Both the position numbers and the translations under genes were made by a program. Under the pieces are notes generated by a model, which saw only the letters and a list, made by a program, of their open reading frames with translations, had not been told where the DNA came from and did not search any database. 62,238 nucleotides of DNA, taken from Candidatus Peribacteria bacterium (GTDB lineage Bacteria; Patescibacteriota; Gracilibacteria; Peribacterales; Peribacteraceae). Shown piece after piece: positions 8,072-17,359 of this stretch. Every line of letters starts with the position of its first letter. Position 1 is the stretch's first letter. Where the stretch lies: NCBI GenBank assembly GCA_943350395.1, contig CALRAD010000006.1, forward strand, positions 1-62,238. The letters are read 5' to 3'.

Positions 8072-9216
8072 TCCGATCTTGCAAGCGTTACTGGCCTATC
8101 GCCATTCTTGCCCTTGTGCTTGCGACGATCATCTTGATGAATATCCGACCATATGACCGGAACATCACCGCCATCTTCCACATGGATCACGTGATTCATG
8201 GCCAACACCCGATGCCGAAGAACTTCGTGATTCTCGATGTGCCGAGCTACGACGGAGCGCAGTACTACCAAATTTCGAGAAACATCCCGACCGTCTTTCA
8301 GCCGAGCAGATGGCATGAACTCCGAAACACTTCTCCGGTTTCTTACGCGTACCAACGCTTCCTGCTTCCACTTTGCGCTTTCATCATCTCACTTGGCCAG
8401 GAGACGTCTCTGCCGTGGGCATTCGTCCTGATCAACGTCGCCGCACTGCTGCTGACAGCAACACTTGTTCTCCAGGATAGGAAACCTCTGTATGCGTTTG
8501 CCCTCGCACTTTCGCCGACGGCAATGGTTGCCATGCACTTCACGCTGGCAGAACCGCTGACATTGCTGCTGATCACCCTGTCGCTCCTGCGCATCGAGAA
8601 GACAAAAAACATCGATGCACTCACCCTCCTCTTCCTATCGCTTGTGGTCCTTGCAAGGGAAGTAAACATTCTCTTCATTCTGTTCCTGCTCGGATACTCA
8701 CTTCTAAAAACCCGATGGCTCGATGCGCTGAAACTTCTCATTCCCGTACTCTCGTTCCTGATACTTCATGGAGTGATCTATTTGATCTTCGGGGACATTC
8801 CGTTTTTGATCAGTGCAGCCGCTCGTCAACTGCCAGGTCTTGCGGCATACGACATCCTTGTCGGCAACCGCGGATATGACCGCTATACACTCTCCGCAGT
8901 CGCATTGCTTCTCGGGTTCGTACTGCCGGCACTCTTCTGGACCGGTCGCGAAATGCTCCGAACCAAAACTCTGGATCTTCTCACGCTCGGCGCATTCGCT
9001 TTTCTCTGTCTCATGCTTATCATGCCCGACTATATCTGGGGATCGATGACGAGCATCGGCCGAGTGATCACGCCGGTCTACCCTCTCACTGTTCTTGCCC
9101 TGTCCCGAAGAGACATGCTCTCGTCACGACTGCTTGCACTGTCGATCCTGCTACTGGGAATCGGCACTGCTCTCGGTCTGGCTCTGCAGATTCATCCGTT
9201 CACTCTCGCTGCGTGA
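8068..9216 (+). CDS. Multi-spanning membrane protein, possible GT-C glycosyltransferase
   Basis: A 382-residue protein with about nine hydrophobic helices. An extracytoplasmic loop after helix 1 has YDGAQYYQISR (residues 61-71), and YQRFLLPLCAFI follows. This pattern, an acidic loop motif followed by a YQR-LP segment, is seen in poorly characterised GT-C-like proteins of glycopolymer loci. It starts in an ATGA overlap with the dehydrogenase gene. Lipid-linked-sugar-dependent glycosyltransfer is inferred only. Confidence 0.65.
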   Translation: MIRSCKRYWPIAILALVLATIILMNIRPYDRNITAIFHMDHVIHGQHPMPKNFVILDVPSYDGAQYYQISRNIPTVFQPSRWHELRNTSPVSYAYQRFLLPLCAFIISLGQETSLPWAFVLINVAALLLTATLVLQDRKPLYAFALALSPTAMVAMHFTLAEPLTLLLITLSLLRIEKTKNIDALTLLFLSLVVLAREVNILFILFLLGYSLLKTRWLDALKLLIPVLSFLILHGVIYLIFGDIPFLISAAARQLPGLAAYDILVGNRGYDRYTLSAVALLLGFVLPALFWTGREMLRTKTLDLLTLGAFAFLCLMLIMPDYIWGSMTSIGRVITPVYPLTVLALSRRDMLSSRLLALSILLLGIGTALGLALQIHPFTLAA

Positions 9217-9231
9217 TGAGCGACCGTGATG

Positions 9232-9237
9232 TATGAT
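9232..9237 (+). promoter_or_regulatory. -10 element of the GT2 gene
   Basis: TATGAT; seven bases to ATG 9245. It favours this ATG over the in-frame ATG at 9233, which lies inside the box. Confidence 0.5.
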
Positions 9238-9244
9238 TGGAAAG

Positions 9245-9928
9245 ATGAGTCTACTCCCCGCCCTCACTGTCCTCGTCCCCGTCTACAACGAAGAGCGCAC
9301 GCTCCGAGAATTGATGCGTGAGCTGACGACCGCTCTGCCCGATGCAGAGATCGTCTACATCGATGACGGATCGAAAGACCGTTCGCATCAGATCCTGCTG
9401 CAGGAAAAGAGACCACAGGACATTGTGCTCAGCAAAGAAAACGGAGGAAAAGGATCGGCAATCCGAGATGGCATCAAGCATGCAAATGGCACGTACTGCG
9501 TGATTCAAGATGCCGATCTCGAGTACGATCCGAAAGAAATACTGACCCTGCTCGAGGAAGCAAAGGCGCACCCCGGAAGTATTGTATTCGGGTCAAGATT
9601 TTTACAACGCAATCCAAACATCTATCCGCTGTACCTTCTCGGAAATAAAACTCTGACGGGCATTGTCAATGTCCTGTTCGGAGGATCTCTGACGGATGCG
9701 TATACCTGCTACAAACTCTTCCCGACTGCGATGCTTCGCACTCTTCCGCTCACTGCAAACGGTTTCGAACTCGAAGCGGAACTAACGGCCTATCCCCTGA
9801 AGAGAGGATGCGAGATTCGCGAATGTCCCATTACCTACCGACCGCGTTCTTTCGAAGAAGGAAAGAAGATCAACTGGAAAGACGCTGTAAAAGGCATCCT
9901 CACAATGATGAAGATACGATACACATGA
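9245..9928 (+). CDS. Family 2 glycosyltransferase (polyprenyl-phosphate sugar synthase-like)
   Basis: A 227-residue GT-A enzyme. LTVLVPVYNEERTL opens it, IDDGSKDRS is the nucleotide-binding strand, GKGSAIRDGI and QDADLEYDP (DxD-type metal site) follow, and the GSRF segment is present. There is no membrane segment, so it resembles soluble dolichyl-phosphate mannose synthases that charge a polyprenyl phosphate. Such a product would feed the GT-C proteins nearby (inference). It is convergent with the next gene, one stop ending at 9928 and the other beginning at 9929. Confidence 0.85.
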   Translation: MSLLPALTVLVPVYNEERTLRELMRELTTALPDAEIVYIDDGSKDRSHQILLQEKRPQDIVLSKENGGKGSAIRDGIKHANGTYCVIQDADLEYDPKEILTLLEEAKAHPGSIVFGSRFLQRNPNIYPLYLLGNKTLTGIVNVLFGGSLTDAYTCYKLFPTAMLRTLPLTANGFELEAELTAYPLKRGCEIRECPITYRPRSFEEGKKINWKDAVKGILTMMKIRYT

Positions 9929-11416
9929 TCACTTTCGCATAACGACGTAAAAATTTGCCGCACACAATTCTGCACCCGGCATGTGCGCAAAGAGCACATC
10001 GAAATATTTGATCGGAAACAACAGCACCAAAAACAAATATTGAAGAATCCCCTGCAATTTTTTTGAACCGAAACAAAAGACCGTTGCAAAGAAAGCTGCC
10101 AGAAAGGCATTGAGTGCGGAAAACGGACCCGCCATGATGCCCTGCTCTTTCATCTCGCAATCGGGGAAGAGAGATGTAAGACCCTCCTGCGTCCATCGCG
10201 TATAGTCGGACGGTGACGGATGCCACGGAAAAACGAAAGGTGAAGCGACGTGAATCAGGCCACCGACACGCGTGACACGAAACAATTCCGATGCAACAAA
10301 CTTCGGGTCTTTCACATGCTCCAACACCTGATCGCACGTCACCGCATCGAACACGCCATCACGAAATGGCAGATCCGAAAGATCGGCCGCAACATCGACG
10401 CCTTCGAAAGGGAAAAGATCCACGTTCACCGACCTTGTTCCCAGACGGCGAGTACCCGACCCTGCATGCAATACGCGATCGGTCGACTGTAAACCGGCGA
10501 CAAAACGCTTCGACGTCATCCCCGTCAGGAATGACGGTCCGATCACTGCAAAGAAGAAGGCATACAAAGTCGGCCAACGCTTAAAAAAATCTTTGAAACG
10601 ACTCTCTCTCCCCATCTTCCCTTCAATATCGCTGCGCTGCGCCACGGTAACAAAATCCGGGATCCCATTCGTAACCGTGACGGGCATACGACTGAAAAGC
10701 GTTCCATCGGATGCACTGCCTTGCTTCAAACGCAGCTTTGCCACCAGTCGAATCGGCAGAAAACAGAAGGGAACCGACTGTATTGACTCGATCACAAAAC
10801 AAGACGATGCCAACTGCCGAAGTAAGATTCTGTCGAAGCTGCGAAGATGCCACTCGTCCTCCATGTGATCGGCCATCGTTGGGAAAAGCAGTCGAAATAC
10901 ACCGAGAGATTTCAAAATGCCTTTTAACGTATTGATCATGCCTTCATTTGGAACCGATACGACAACTCTGCCATCAGGCTTCAGCGCTGCCGCCATTTCC
11001 GAGAGCACATTCTCCGGATGCTGCACGTGCTCAAGCACTTCGCTACAGTAGATACGATCGAATGACCCCGGCTGCACGAATTGATGGAGAGCCTCTGCAT
11101 CACCGAGAAGAAGGCTGACGCTTGGCCCAAGACGTTTCTTCGCCTTCTCCAAAAGAAACGGACTCAAATCGAGTCCGACTCGGTGCTCCGAATGCACTTG
11201 CTCCAAAATATTGCCCGCTCCCACTCCCACTTCGAGTACGCGATGCTCCGGGCGAGCATCCATCAATCGAAGAATGCACTCGACGCGCTTCCGTTCAACG
11301 AACCGTACGATCGGATTTGTCGATGCATGGTATTGCTCCGGATCGTACTCATGAGCCATCCGCTCATTCCAAGCGGAAAACTCATCCTTGTTCATGGATG
11401 TTGCGGGATTCGTCAT
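9929..11416 (-). CDS. Two-domain SAM methyltransferase fusion
   Basis: A 495-residue protein with two class I methyltransferase-like halves. The first has VLEVGVGAGNILEQV, GLDLS and IYCSEVLEHVQHPENVLSEMAAALKPDGRVVVSVPN. The second has VLHAGSGTRRLGTRSVNVDLFP, AVTCDQVLEHVKDPKFVASELFRVTRVGG and a hydrophobic tail with a possible membrane-seated hairpin. A short NGIPDFV segment between them recalls Trm112-like linkers. The ATG at 11416 overlaps the upstream GT gene stop (ATGA). Sugar or lipid methylation is likely from context. Confidence 0.8.
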   Translation of the reverse strand: MTNPATSMNKDEFSAWNERMAHEYDPEQYHASTNPIVRFVERKRVECILRLMDARPEHRVLEVGVGAGNILEQVHSEHRVGLDLSPFLLEKAKKRLGPSVSLLLGDAEALHQFVQPGSFDRIYCSEVLEHVQHPENVLSEMAAALKPDGRVVVSVPNEGMINTLKGILKSLGVFRLLFPTMADHMEDEWHLRSFDRILLRQLASSCFVIESIQSVPFCFLPIRLVAKLRLKQGSASDGTLFSRMPVTVTNGIPDFVTVAQRSDIEGKMGRESRFKDFFKRWPTLYAFFFAVIGPSFLTGMTSKRFVAGLQSTDRVLHAGSGTRRLGTRSVNVDLFPFEGVDVAADLSDLPFRDGVFDAVTCDQVLEHVKDPKFVASELFRVTRVGGLIHVASPFVFPWHPSPSDYTRWTQEGLTSLFPDCEMKEQGIMAGPFSALNAFLAAFFATVFCFGSKKLQGILQYLFLVLLFPIKYFDVLFAHMPGAELCAANFYVVMRK

Positions 11417-12351
11417 AGGGAACGGGGATCTTGCTGTAAAAGGTATGGCTTGCGGTTTGAAGACTGAAAATACGTTCGCATCAGCATTTCGGCAAGAAGC
11501 CCCATGAGAGCGCACTGGATACCGACGATCACGAAGAGTGCCGAAAGAACCGGCAATGGTGTTTCGATGAGTGTCGGACCACCGACCTCACGCCACACGA
11601 CGGCACCGACAATAGTTAGTGCCCCGAGCAGAATCGACGTGAGACCGATTGCACCGAAAAATTGCATGGGTCTGGTGAATGAGCGGAGAAAGAACGTGAG
11701 TAGAAACAAATCAAGAAGCACGCGCCACACGCGACCGAACCCGTACTTCGACATTCCTCTCGTCCGCGGACGATGGTGCACAACGATTTCGGCGACTTTT
11801 GCACCATTCACGGCGGCATACGCCGCAAGAAAACGATGCATATCGCCGTAGAGACCGAGATTTTCGACAACATTTTTTTTGTACGCCTTCATTGTGCAAC
11901 CATAATCGTGAATCGATTGTCCTGACGCGAGACGAATCAAACGATTCGCGATGCGCGACAGCAGTGACCGAAGCCAGGCATCGTGTCGATTCCTGCGCCA
12001 ACCCGAAACAATGTCATATCCTTCCGCAATTTTCGAAACGAATTTGGGGATATCCGCGGGATCATTCTGCATATCGGCATCCATCGGCAAGAGAATATCG
12101 CCAGTCGCGACGTCCATTCCTGCTGCGATTGCTGCTGTCTGTCCATAATTGGTCGCAAGCCTCACGACACGGAGAAAGCTGAATTTCTTGGAGAGCCTCT
12201 CCAAAACATCAAAACTTCCGTCGGTGGATCCGTCATCAACGGCGATGACCTCGCTCCCTTGATAGGCAACTAGAACTCCTGAAAGCTCCCCCAGAAGTGG
12301 CTCCAGATTTTCACGCTCATTATGGACAGGCAGAATAACGGAAAGACGCAT
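11413..12351 (-). CDS. Membrane-anchored family 2 glycosyltransferase (DPM1/ArnC-like)
   Basis: A 312-residue protein. LSVILPVHNERENLEPLL, VDDGSTDGSFDVL and PMDADMQNDPADIP form the GT-A core, with the HDYGCTMKAYKK and HHRPRTRGMSKYGFGRVWR segments. Two C-terminal membrane helices (about residues 225-260 and 265-290) follow. This is the layout of undecaprenyl-phosphate glycosyltransferases such as ArnC and GtrB. It heads a minus-strand gene pair with the two-domain methyltransferase. Confidence 0.88.
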   Translation of the reverse strand: MRLSVILPVHNERENLEPLLGELSGVLVAYQGSEVIAVDDGSTDGSFDVLERLSKKFSFLRVVRLATNYGQTAAIAAGMDVATGDILLPMDADMQNDPADIPKFVSKIAEGYDIVSGWRRNRHDAWLRSLLSRIANRLIRLASGQSIHDYGCTMKAYKKNVVENLGLYGDMHRFLAAYAAVNGAKVAEIVVHHRPRTRGMSKYGFGRVWRVLLDLFLLTFFLRSFTRPMQFFGAIGLTSILLGALTIVGAVVWREVGGPTLIETPLPVLSALFVIVGIQCALMGLLAEMLMRTYFQSSNRKPYLLQQDPRSL

Positions 12352-12357
12352 AGCAAC

Positions 12358-12363
12358 ACTATA
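12358..12363 (-). promoter_or_regulatory. -10 element of the GT2 gene
   Basis: TATAGT, six bases (GTTGCT), ATG 12351. Confidence 0.6.
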
Positions 12364-12390
12364 AAGGAGCCGATGACACCGCGCCACGAT

Positions 12391-14115
12391 CTATTTCCGA
12401 AGCTCTATGAGCTCATACCCAGGACCTGCATAGACACTTCTGCCTCCCGAAAGCAACAAACGGTACTGCTGTGTCTTCGTATCACTTGGAGACACAATAA
12501 CGTAATCGAGAGGATAGAGACTTAATTTTCTCTGCAGTGGCAGAGCGTAATACCGCGAATATTCCCGTACATGCTCTTCGACAAGTTCATCGGGGAGTGC
12601 GGCGTAATCACCACGCAATTCCCGATAATAACTGCCGTAAATATCCGTTCCGAGCGTTCTGCGGAGCGTCGTAGGAAATTGAAGACCAGCATCCTTCGGC
12701 ATGATGCCTTGTAACCAAAGCGTAAAAAAGAGCATGTCACGCAATCTCGAAGCCGGCAGAAGATAATTACTCGCCTGCGCGGATGTATACACATTCATCG
12801 ATGTGTACACGGGAAGCAAATCCATCACGAATGCATCTTGTGAATACGCCACCGTATCTTTTGGCACGCGCTCCCCGACGTACGAAAAGAGCGGCGCAAG
12901 ATTCTGAAGACCACCCCACTCGCTGCGGTATGTCCCGTACGTATCGCGCTGCTGCAAAAATCCGACAACGAGCGACGCCGCGATGATGCTGCATAGAAAA
13001 AAATCATAGAGCGCTGCACGCAGGTGTTTCCGAGCGAAAAGCAGAATCAGCAATGCGAAGAAGAGCGTGCCGAGAGGCTGCACAAAGTACCAGTGGTAAT
13101 GTTCCGGGAAGAGATGTTGAGACGTCATCACCTGCTGGTTCATCGCAATCGCACCGCCAAGCGCAAGTGCAAGAACAAGCGGAAACTGTTCTTTCCAAGC
13201 AATACGCTTACCAAGAACTGACAAAACGACGAGCGCGATCAGCCACGCACCAACGACAGGCAAGCGTGACGAAACCAATCCCTGATGACGTGAAGAGTCC
13301 AAGTACCACGGATGCTGTATCAATCCTGCAAGATCCAGAAAGTAACCGCTGCCAAGAAACAAGAAGAGTGCGAAGTAGAGCAGAAGATGCCAAAGCCTTT
13401 TCTTCTCTTTTTTCCATGCATAGAAAAGAAAAAGCACTCCCGCAGTCGCGAGAAGATACGTCCATGCATAAAAATAGGAATACAGCAGAACGGTCGTCAT
13501 GATCGCCGCACAGACGATCCAAAGAATCTCTGCCTTCCGCACCCAACGACTAAAGAAAAAGACTGTCGTAAAGAAGAGCGGCATCGTCCAGAGAGGATTG
13601 ACGGGCCGCGCAAATCGGAGCCACCCGAAATCGGCAAAGGATCCGGAGGAAAGAACATTCAGCACATTCCACGGCGTGCCGAAGGGAGCTGCGGCAAAAA
13701 GCATCACAGCAACTGCTGCAAGCGATTCATACCGCCTCCCGGTGATCGAAGCAGTCATCAGAACCGCAGTACAGAATGTGATGAATGCGCAGAGTCCCGT
13801 CAGGAGAACAAAACTGAGGACAGGATCGAACGGAAGAGCTCGGGATAACATGGCAAGAGACCATTCGGGCAGAGGCGGTTGGACCGAGGGTTGATCCTTC
13901 GGTGCCGAGAGATACGTATTGCCAAGCTCCGGATGACCATCAAGAATTTCTCGGTAACGTGCGGCATAATGCGTCTCGGCATCCGTCGCCATGATCGAGA
14001 TGCCCTGAAACGGATACTCATGATCCAGTCGCTGCAATACATGCGGCAGAAGCACTGCCGATGCGAACAGGAACCCCAGAAGAGCAACGGAAAGTGGAAA
14101 CGTAATATTCTTCAT
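12391..14115 (-). CDS. Large membrane protein, probable GT-C glycosyltransferase
   Basis: A 574-residue protein with around a dozen hydrophobic helices. The first periplasmic loop has TDAETHYAARYREILDGHPELG, an acidic motif in the position of the GT-C catalytic loop, then QPPLPEW. A C-terminal soluble part (from about residue 470) has a DAFVMDLLPVYT...NYLLP segment. There are no recognisable signatures beyond this. It starts one base after the stop of the upstream gene, so the two are translated from one mRNA. The ATG at 14115 immediately precedes the first hydrophobic helix. Confidence 0.65.
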   Translation of the reverse strand: MKNITFPLSVALLGFLFASAVLLPHVLQRLDHEYPFQGISIMATDAETHYAARYREILDGHPELGNTYLSAPKDQPSVQPPLPEWSLAMLSRALPFDPVLSFVLLTGLCAFITFCTAVLMTASITGRRYESLAAVAVMLFAAAPFGTPWNVLNVLSSGSFADFGWLRFARPVNPLWTMPLFFTTVFFFSRWVRKAEILWIVCAAIMTTVLLYSYFYAWTYLLATAGVLFLFYAWKKEKKRLWHLLLYFALFLFLGSGYFLDLAGLIQHPWYLDSSRHQGLVSSRLPVVGAWLIALVVLSVLGKRIAWKEQFPLVLALALGGAIAMNQQVMTSQHLFPEHYHWYFVQPLGTLFFALLILLFARKHLRAALYDFFLCSIIAASLVVGFLQQRDTYGTYRSEWGGLQNLAPLFSYVGERVPKDTVAYSQDAFVMDLLPVYTSMNVYTSAQASNYLLPASRLRDMLFFTLWLQGIMPKDAGLQFPTTLRRTLGTDIYGSYYRELRGDYAALPDELVEEHVREYSRYYALPLQRKLSLYPLDYVIVSPSDTKTQQYRLLLSGGRSVYAGPGYELIELRK

Positions 14116-14116
14116 A

Positions 14117-15352
14117 TCAGCGAGCAGGAGGAAAACCGAGACGCGAAAGCAGTTTGTCGTATCCGATCGCTGCAAACATGGCGTAGCAGAAACTGACAGG
14201 AATCAGATACCGAGGTGTAGCCGCGATGAGGGCGAAGAAAGCTGTATTGTATGCAATCAAGAGAAGGAAGAAGAACATGCGCCGATCAAAGAGAGACCTG
14301 AAGGCAAGAAGACAACCGACGTAGATGATTGCTGATCCGATGGCTGCAAAAAGGTTGAACAGAAAGGGCCATCCCCCACCGACGAAAGGAAGATGAAGTT
14401 CCAAAATCTGGAAGAGCGAATCCCAAAGATACCAACCAAAGTGTGAGCGGATCTTCTCGAGAGCCAGAGGTGCGAGAGCCGTATCGACGGACGGCTGGTC
14501 GCTTGGCCATATGCGATGCATGAGGGAATTCACGCTGCATGCGTCGGATCTCCCCGTCCAATCCCTCGAAACATACTCTGCCCAAAGGCAAAGAAACGGT
14601 TCGACTCCGTGCAATCTCTCAGCTTGCTCACCGCGCGCGTACAGCATCACCGTCGTGCGATCGGAACCGATGATGCGAAAATGCCCATCGATGCGCTGAT
14701 TGCGAAAACCCCAGAAAGAAAGAATTGCTGCCGTCAGAACAAACATCCAAAGAAGTGCTTTCTTCGGCACGCGCCGATACCACAAATAGAGGAGAACGAA
14801 GAGCGGAAGAAAAATGAACGAGTAGTACGCAAGCGGCAGAAAGCCGAGAAGTACTCCGATCAGGATTGCTGTCCGCAGGCGATATCGTTCGAGAATCGAG
14901 AGGATAGCGATCGACAACCCGAGAAGAAGCAGGAGTGCGAATGCTTCGCGATACACGATGAAAATGCCATGCAAGACGGAAGGTGACGTGAGGAGAAGAA
15001 AAAAGAAAATGCTTGCAGTTCGTTTCCCGAAAATCGATGCAAGTTTTTGAGACAAGAAAAGAGACAGCAACCAATAGAGAACCGCCTGAACCGCAAAAAC
15101 GGCGATTCCGTTCCAAAGACCGAAAACGCTGTACACGACAGCAACAAACGCACTATAGAGAGGCTCACGCTCGATGAACGGATAAATCCCGTCTTGGGAA
15201 TACGTCCCTATCTCCAGAAGATTCACCGCACCCAGGCTGTAGGTCTTGCTGTCACCGACGAACGTCAAATCTTTCGGCAGCCAAAAAAACACAATGGCAA
15301 TGCAACACATCAAGTACACGATGCTGCCGATGAGGATCGTAGTGCGAGACAT
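14117..15352 (-). CDS. Membrane protein, PMT/ArnT-like GT-C glycosyltransferase
   Basis: A 411-residue, roughly ten-helix protein. FVGDSKTYSLGAVNLLEIGTYS followed by EREPLYSAFVAVVYSVFG matches the D-x-Y...EPLYP-FLA pattern of family 39-like transferases. A periplasmic stretch with two cysteines (CLWAEYV, DACSVNSLM) follows the middle helices. The ATG overlaps the asparagine synthetase stop by one base (TGATG), which places it in an operon with asnB1. Confidence 0.75.
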   Translation of the reverse strand: MSRTTILIGSIVYLMCCIAIVFFWLPKDLTFVGDSKTYSLGAVNLLEIGTYSQDGIYPFIEREPLYSAFVAVVYSVFGLWNGIAVFAVQAVLYWLLSLFLSQKLASIFGKRTASIFFFLLLTSPSVLHGIFIVYREAFALLLLLGLSIAILSILERYRLRTAILIGVLLGFLPLAYYSFIFLPLFVLLYLWYRRVPKKALLWMFVLTAAILSFWGFRNQRIDGHFRIIGSDRTTVMLYARGEQAERLHGVEPFLCLWAEYVSRDWTGRSDACSVNSLMHRIWPSDQPSVDTALAPLALEKIRSHFGWYLWDSLFQILELHLPFVGGGWPFLFNLFAAIGSAIIYVGCLLAFRSLFDRRMFFFLLLIAYNTAFFALIAATPRYLIPVSFCYAMFAAIGYDKLLSRLGFPPAR

Positions 15353-17340
15353 CAGTCGTTCCCATACTGTACCAGCCATTCATCCAGGTACAGAAGCGAC
15401 CACACGTGATCGCTGTAGTCGATCCGAGAATTGAAGTAGAAAGCGAGAAATTTTTCCATCGCAGCCCGATCGAAGATTTCCCAAAGTCGGGAACTCGGCG
15501 ACAGCAATCGATCGGTCACAAATGACTTGAGATCGGTTCGAAACCAACGATCGAGCGGAAGTCTGAAACCGGACTTCTTCTTCGCAAGCGTCTCCGCCGG
15601 CAAATAATCTTTCAAGATTTCTTTGAGGATCCATTTTTTCGTATTCCACCCTCGTAATTGATACTCCGAAGGCAGTGTTGCAGTCAGCTCGAGAAGTTTG
15701 TGATCGAGAAACGGCGACCTTGCCTCAAGCCCGCTCGCCATCGCACCGAGATCGACCTTCGGGAGCAGGTCATCTGCGAGGTAGGTCTCGAGATCGAGGC
15801 TCAGCGCTTGATGGAGAAGATCGTCACCAGTCCTCACTCCGCCCCGCCGAGCGGGGCACCTCTCTCCATCGGCTGGAGAGAGGAAGTCAGTATTGAGAAA
15901 AGTATGGGCTCCCCCTTCTCCGGCATACGGAGAAGGGGTCAGGGGATGAGGACCGCGCCTCGCATACCACTCACTTGTCACAGAAAAATTTTCTGCAAAT
16001 CTCTTCCGATAGAGCGCTCTCTTCTCCTCTTCCGTAAACAGACTGATGTACTGCAGAAGTCTCTCTGCCCAAGGCAAACCGATCGTCGATTCGAATCGCT
16101 GCATGCGATAACTGAGCGTCGTTCCGGCAAACGCATGAAAACCGTTGATGAGTGGACGCAGAAGAGCGTGCAGGGGAATGCGACGCCAGAGTTCCGAGAA
16201 CTGCAGAATCGGATAGCGAACGTAGCCCGCAAAATTTTCGTCTCCGCCGTCGCCATTCAAAGCAACTGTCACGAATTTCCGGGTTTCGCGCGCAAGCAAG
16301 TACGTTGGAATCGCCGACGGATCCGCATACGGCTCTTCGTACGTCGCAACAATCTCGGGAAGCAAATGCACGATGTCTGCTTTCAGGAGTATCGGATGAT
16401 GATTTGTCTTGAAGAGCTTCGCGATACGTTCGGCATCGGGCAGCTCGTTGTGTGTTTGCTCGGGGCTGCCGATCGAAAATGTCTCAACTGGACGATTGCT
16501 GAGCTGACTCATCATGCAGACGACCGCCGCGGAATCGATCCCTCCCGAGAGAAACGCTCCAACCGGAACATCGGCGATCATGCGGAGCCGCACACTCTCC
16601 CGAAACGTTTCGAGAATATCCCGTTTCCATTGTTCAAGAGACTTCGATCGATCTGTCTTGTAACTGAGTGACCAATACTTCTTGAGTGTTTGCTTCCCGG
16701 AGTTCAAATCGATCGTCAGTGAGTGTGCCGCAGGGAGCTTCTTGATACCGCTCACACCGGTCTCGGGTGAAGCGACGTACATCATCGTCAGATAATGATG
16801 CACCGCCTCAGAATCCATCCCCCTTGGACACTCAGGAAGCGTCCGAAGTGCCTTCAGCTCCGAAGCAAAAGCAAACATCGTTTCATTCGCAAAATATTTG
16901 AGCGGTTTCTTGCCAACTCTGTCTCGTGCAAGAAACACTATGTTCTTTTTCCGATCATGGATCGCAAACGAAAACATCCCACGCAGTTTCTGCACACACT
17001 CTTCACCCTCCTCACGATAGAGCGCGAGGAGCACTTCGGTATCACCCGTCGACTTGAAGACGCATCCCCTCTTTTGCAGTTCCAACCGGAGTTCTTTGAA
17101 ATTATAAATCTCACCGTTAAACACAATCGCAAGTGACTGATCATCACTGATCATCGGCTGACTTGCAGCGCTGCTCAGATCAAGAATCGACAGTCGCCGG
17201 TGTCCGAGTCCGACCGGACCGGCTATCACCGTGCCTCGCCCGTCGGGACCGCGGTGCGTCAGTCCATCGGTCAACCGATCAAGAGCTGCTTGATCAGGAG
17301 TGACGCCGTCGAAACGAATGATGCCTGCGATACCGCACAT
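15352..17340 (-). CDS. asnB: Asparagine synthetase (glutamine-hydrolysing), paralogue 1
   Basis: A 662-residue protein starting MCGIAGII, so Cys2 is the glutaminase nucleophile after Met removal. The N-terminal Ntn domain has RRLSILDLS, NGEIYNF and ARDRVGKKPL; the synthetase domain has AFLSGGIDSAAV (PP-loop), NGDGGDENFAGY and SPFLDHKLLE. In glycan loci such enzymes often amidate uronic acids rather than make free asparagine, which fits the two sugar dehydrogenases here (inference). About 40 extra residues (464-503) come from an in-frame repeat copy in a variable loop. Its ATG is 19 bases from that of its divergent paralogue. Confidence 0.9.
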   Translation of the reverse strand: MCGIAGIIRFDGVTPDQAALDRLTDGLTHRGPDGRGTVIAGPVGLGHRRLSILDLSSAASQPMISDDQSLAIVFNGEIYNFKELRLELQKRGCVFKSTGDTEVLLALYREEGEECVQKLRGMFSFAIHDRKKNIVFLARDRVGKKPLKYFANETMFAFASELKALRTLPECPRGMDSEAVHHYLTMMYVASPETGVSGIKKLPAAHSLTIDLNSGKQTLKKYWSLSYKTDRSKSLEQWKRDILETFRESVRLRMIADVPVGAFLSGGIDSAAVVCMMSQLSNRPVETFSIGSPEQTHNELPDAERIAKLFKTNHHPILLKADIVHLLPEIVATYEEPYADPSAIPTYLLARETRKFVTVALNGDGGDENFAGYVRYPILQFSELWRRIPLHALLRPLINGFHAFAGTTLSYRMQRFESTIGLPWAERLLQYISLFTEEEKRALYRKRFAENFSVTSEWYARRGPHPLTPSPYAGEGGAHTFLNTDFLSPADGERCPARRGGVRTGDDLLHQALSLDLETYLADDLLPKVDLGAMASGLEARSPFLDHKLLELTATLPSEYQLRGWNTKKWILKEILKDYLPAETLAKKKSGFRLPLDRWFRTDLKSFVTDRLLSPSSRLWEIFDRAAMEKFLAFYFNSRIDYSDHVWSLLYLDEWLVQYGND
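15832..15951. repeat. Palindrome-rich interspersed repeat, copy B, in frame inside asnB1
   Basis: Exactly 120 bp. On the minus strand it begins CCTCATCCCCTGACCCC and ends with a GAGCGGGGC/GCCCCGC-type hairpin and GGAGTGAGG, as copy C does. It is read through as 40 codons (including HPLTPSPYAGEGGAH) in the phase where the CCCTGA of its start is not a stop. Confidence 0.88.
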
Positions 17341-17345
17341 GGTGG

Positions 17346-17352
17346 TACTATA
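17346..17352. promoter_or_regulatory. Overlapping divergent -10 elements between the asnB paralogues
   Basis: TACTATA reads as TACTAT on + (17346-17351, eight bases before ATG 17360) and as TATAGT on - (17352-17347, six bases before ATG 17340). Both -35 regions would lie inside the opposite gene. Confidence 0.6.
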
Positions 17353-17359
17353 GCCTCGA

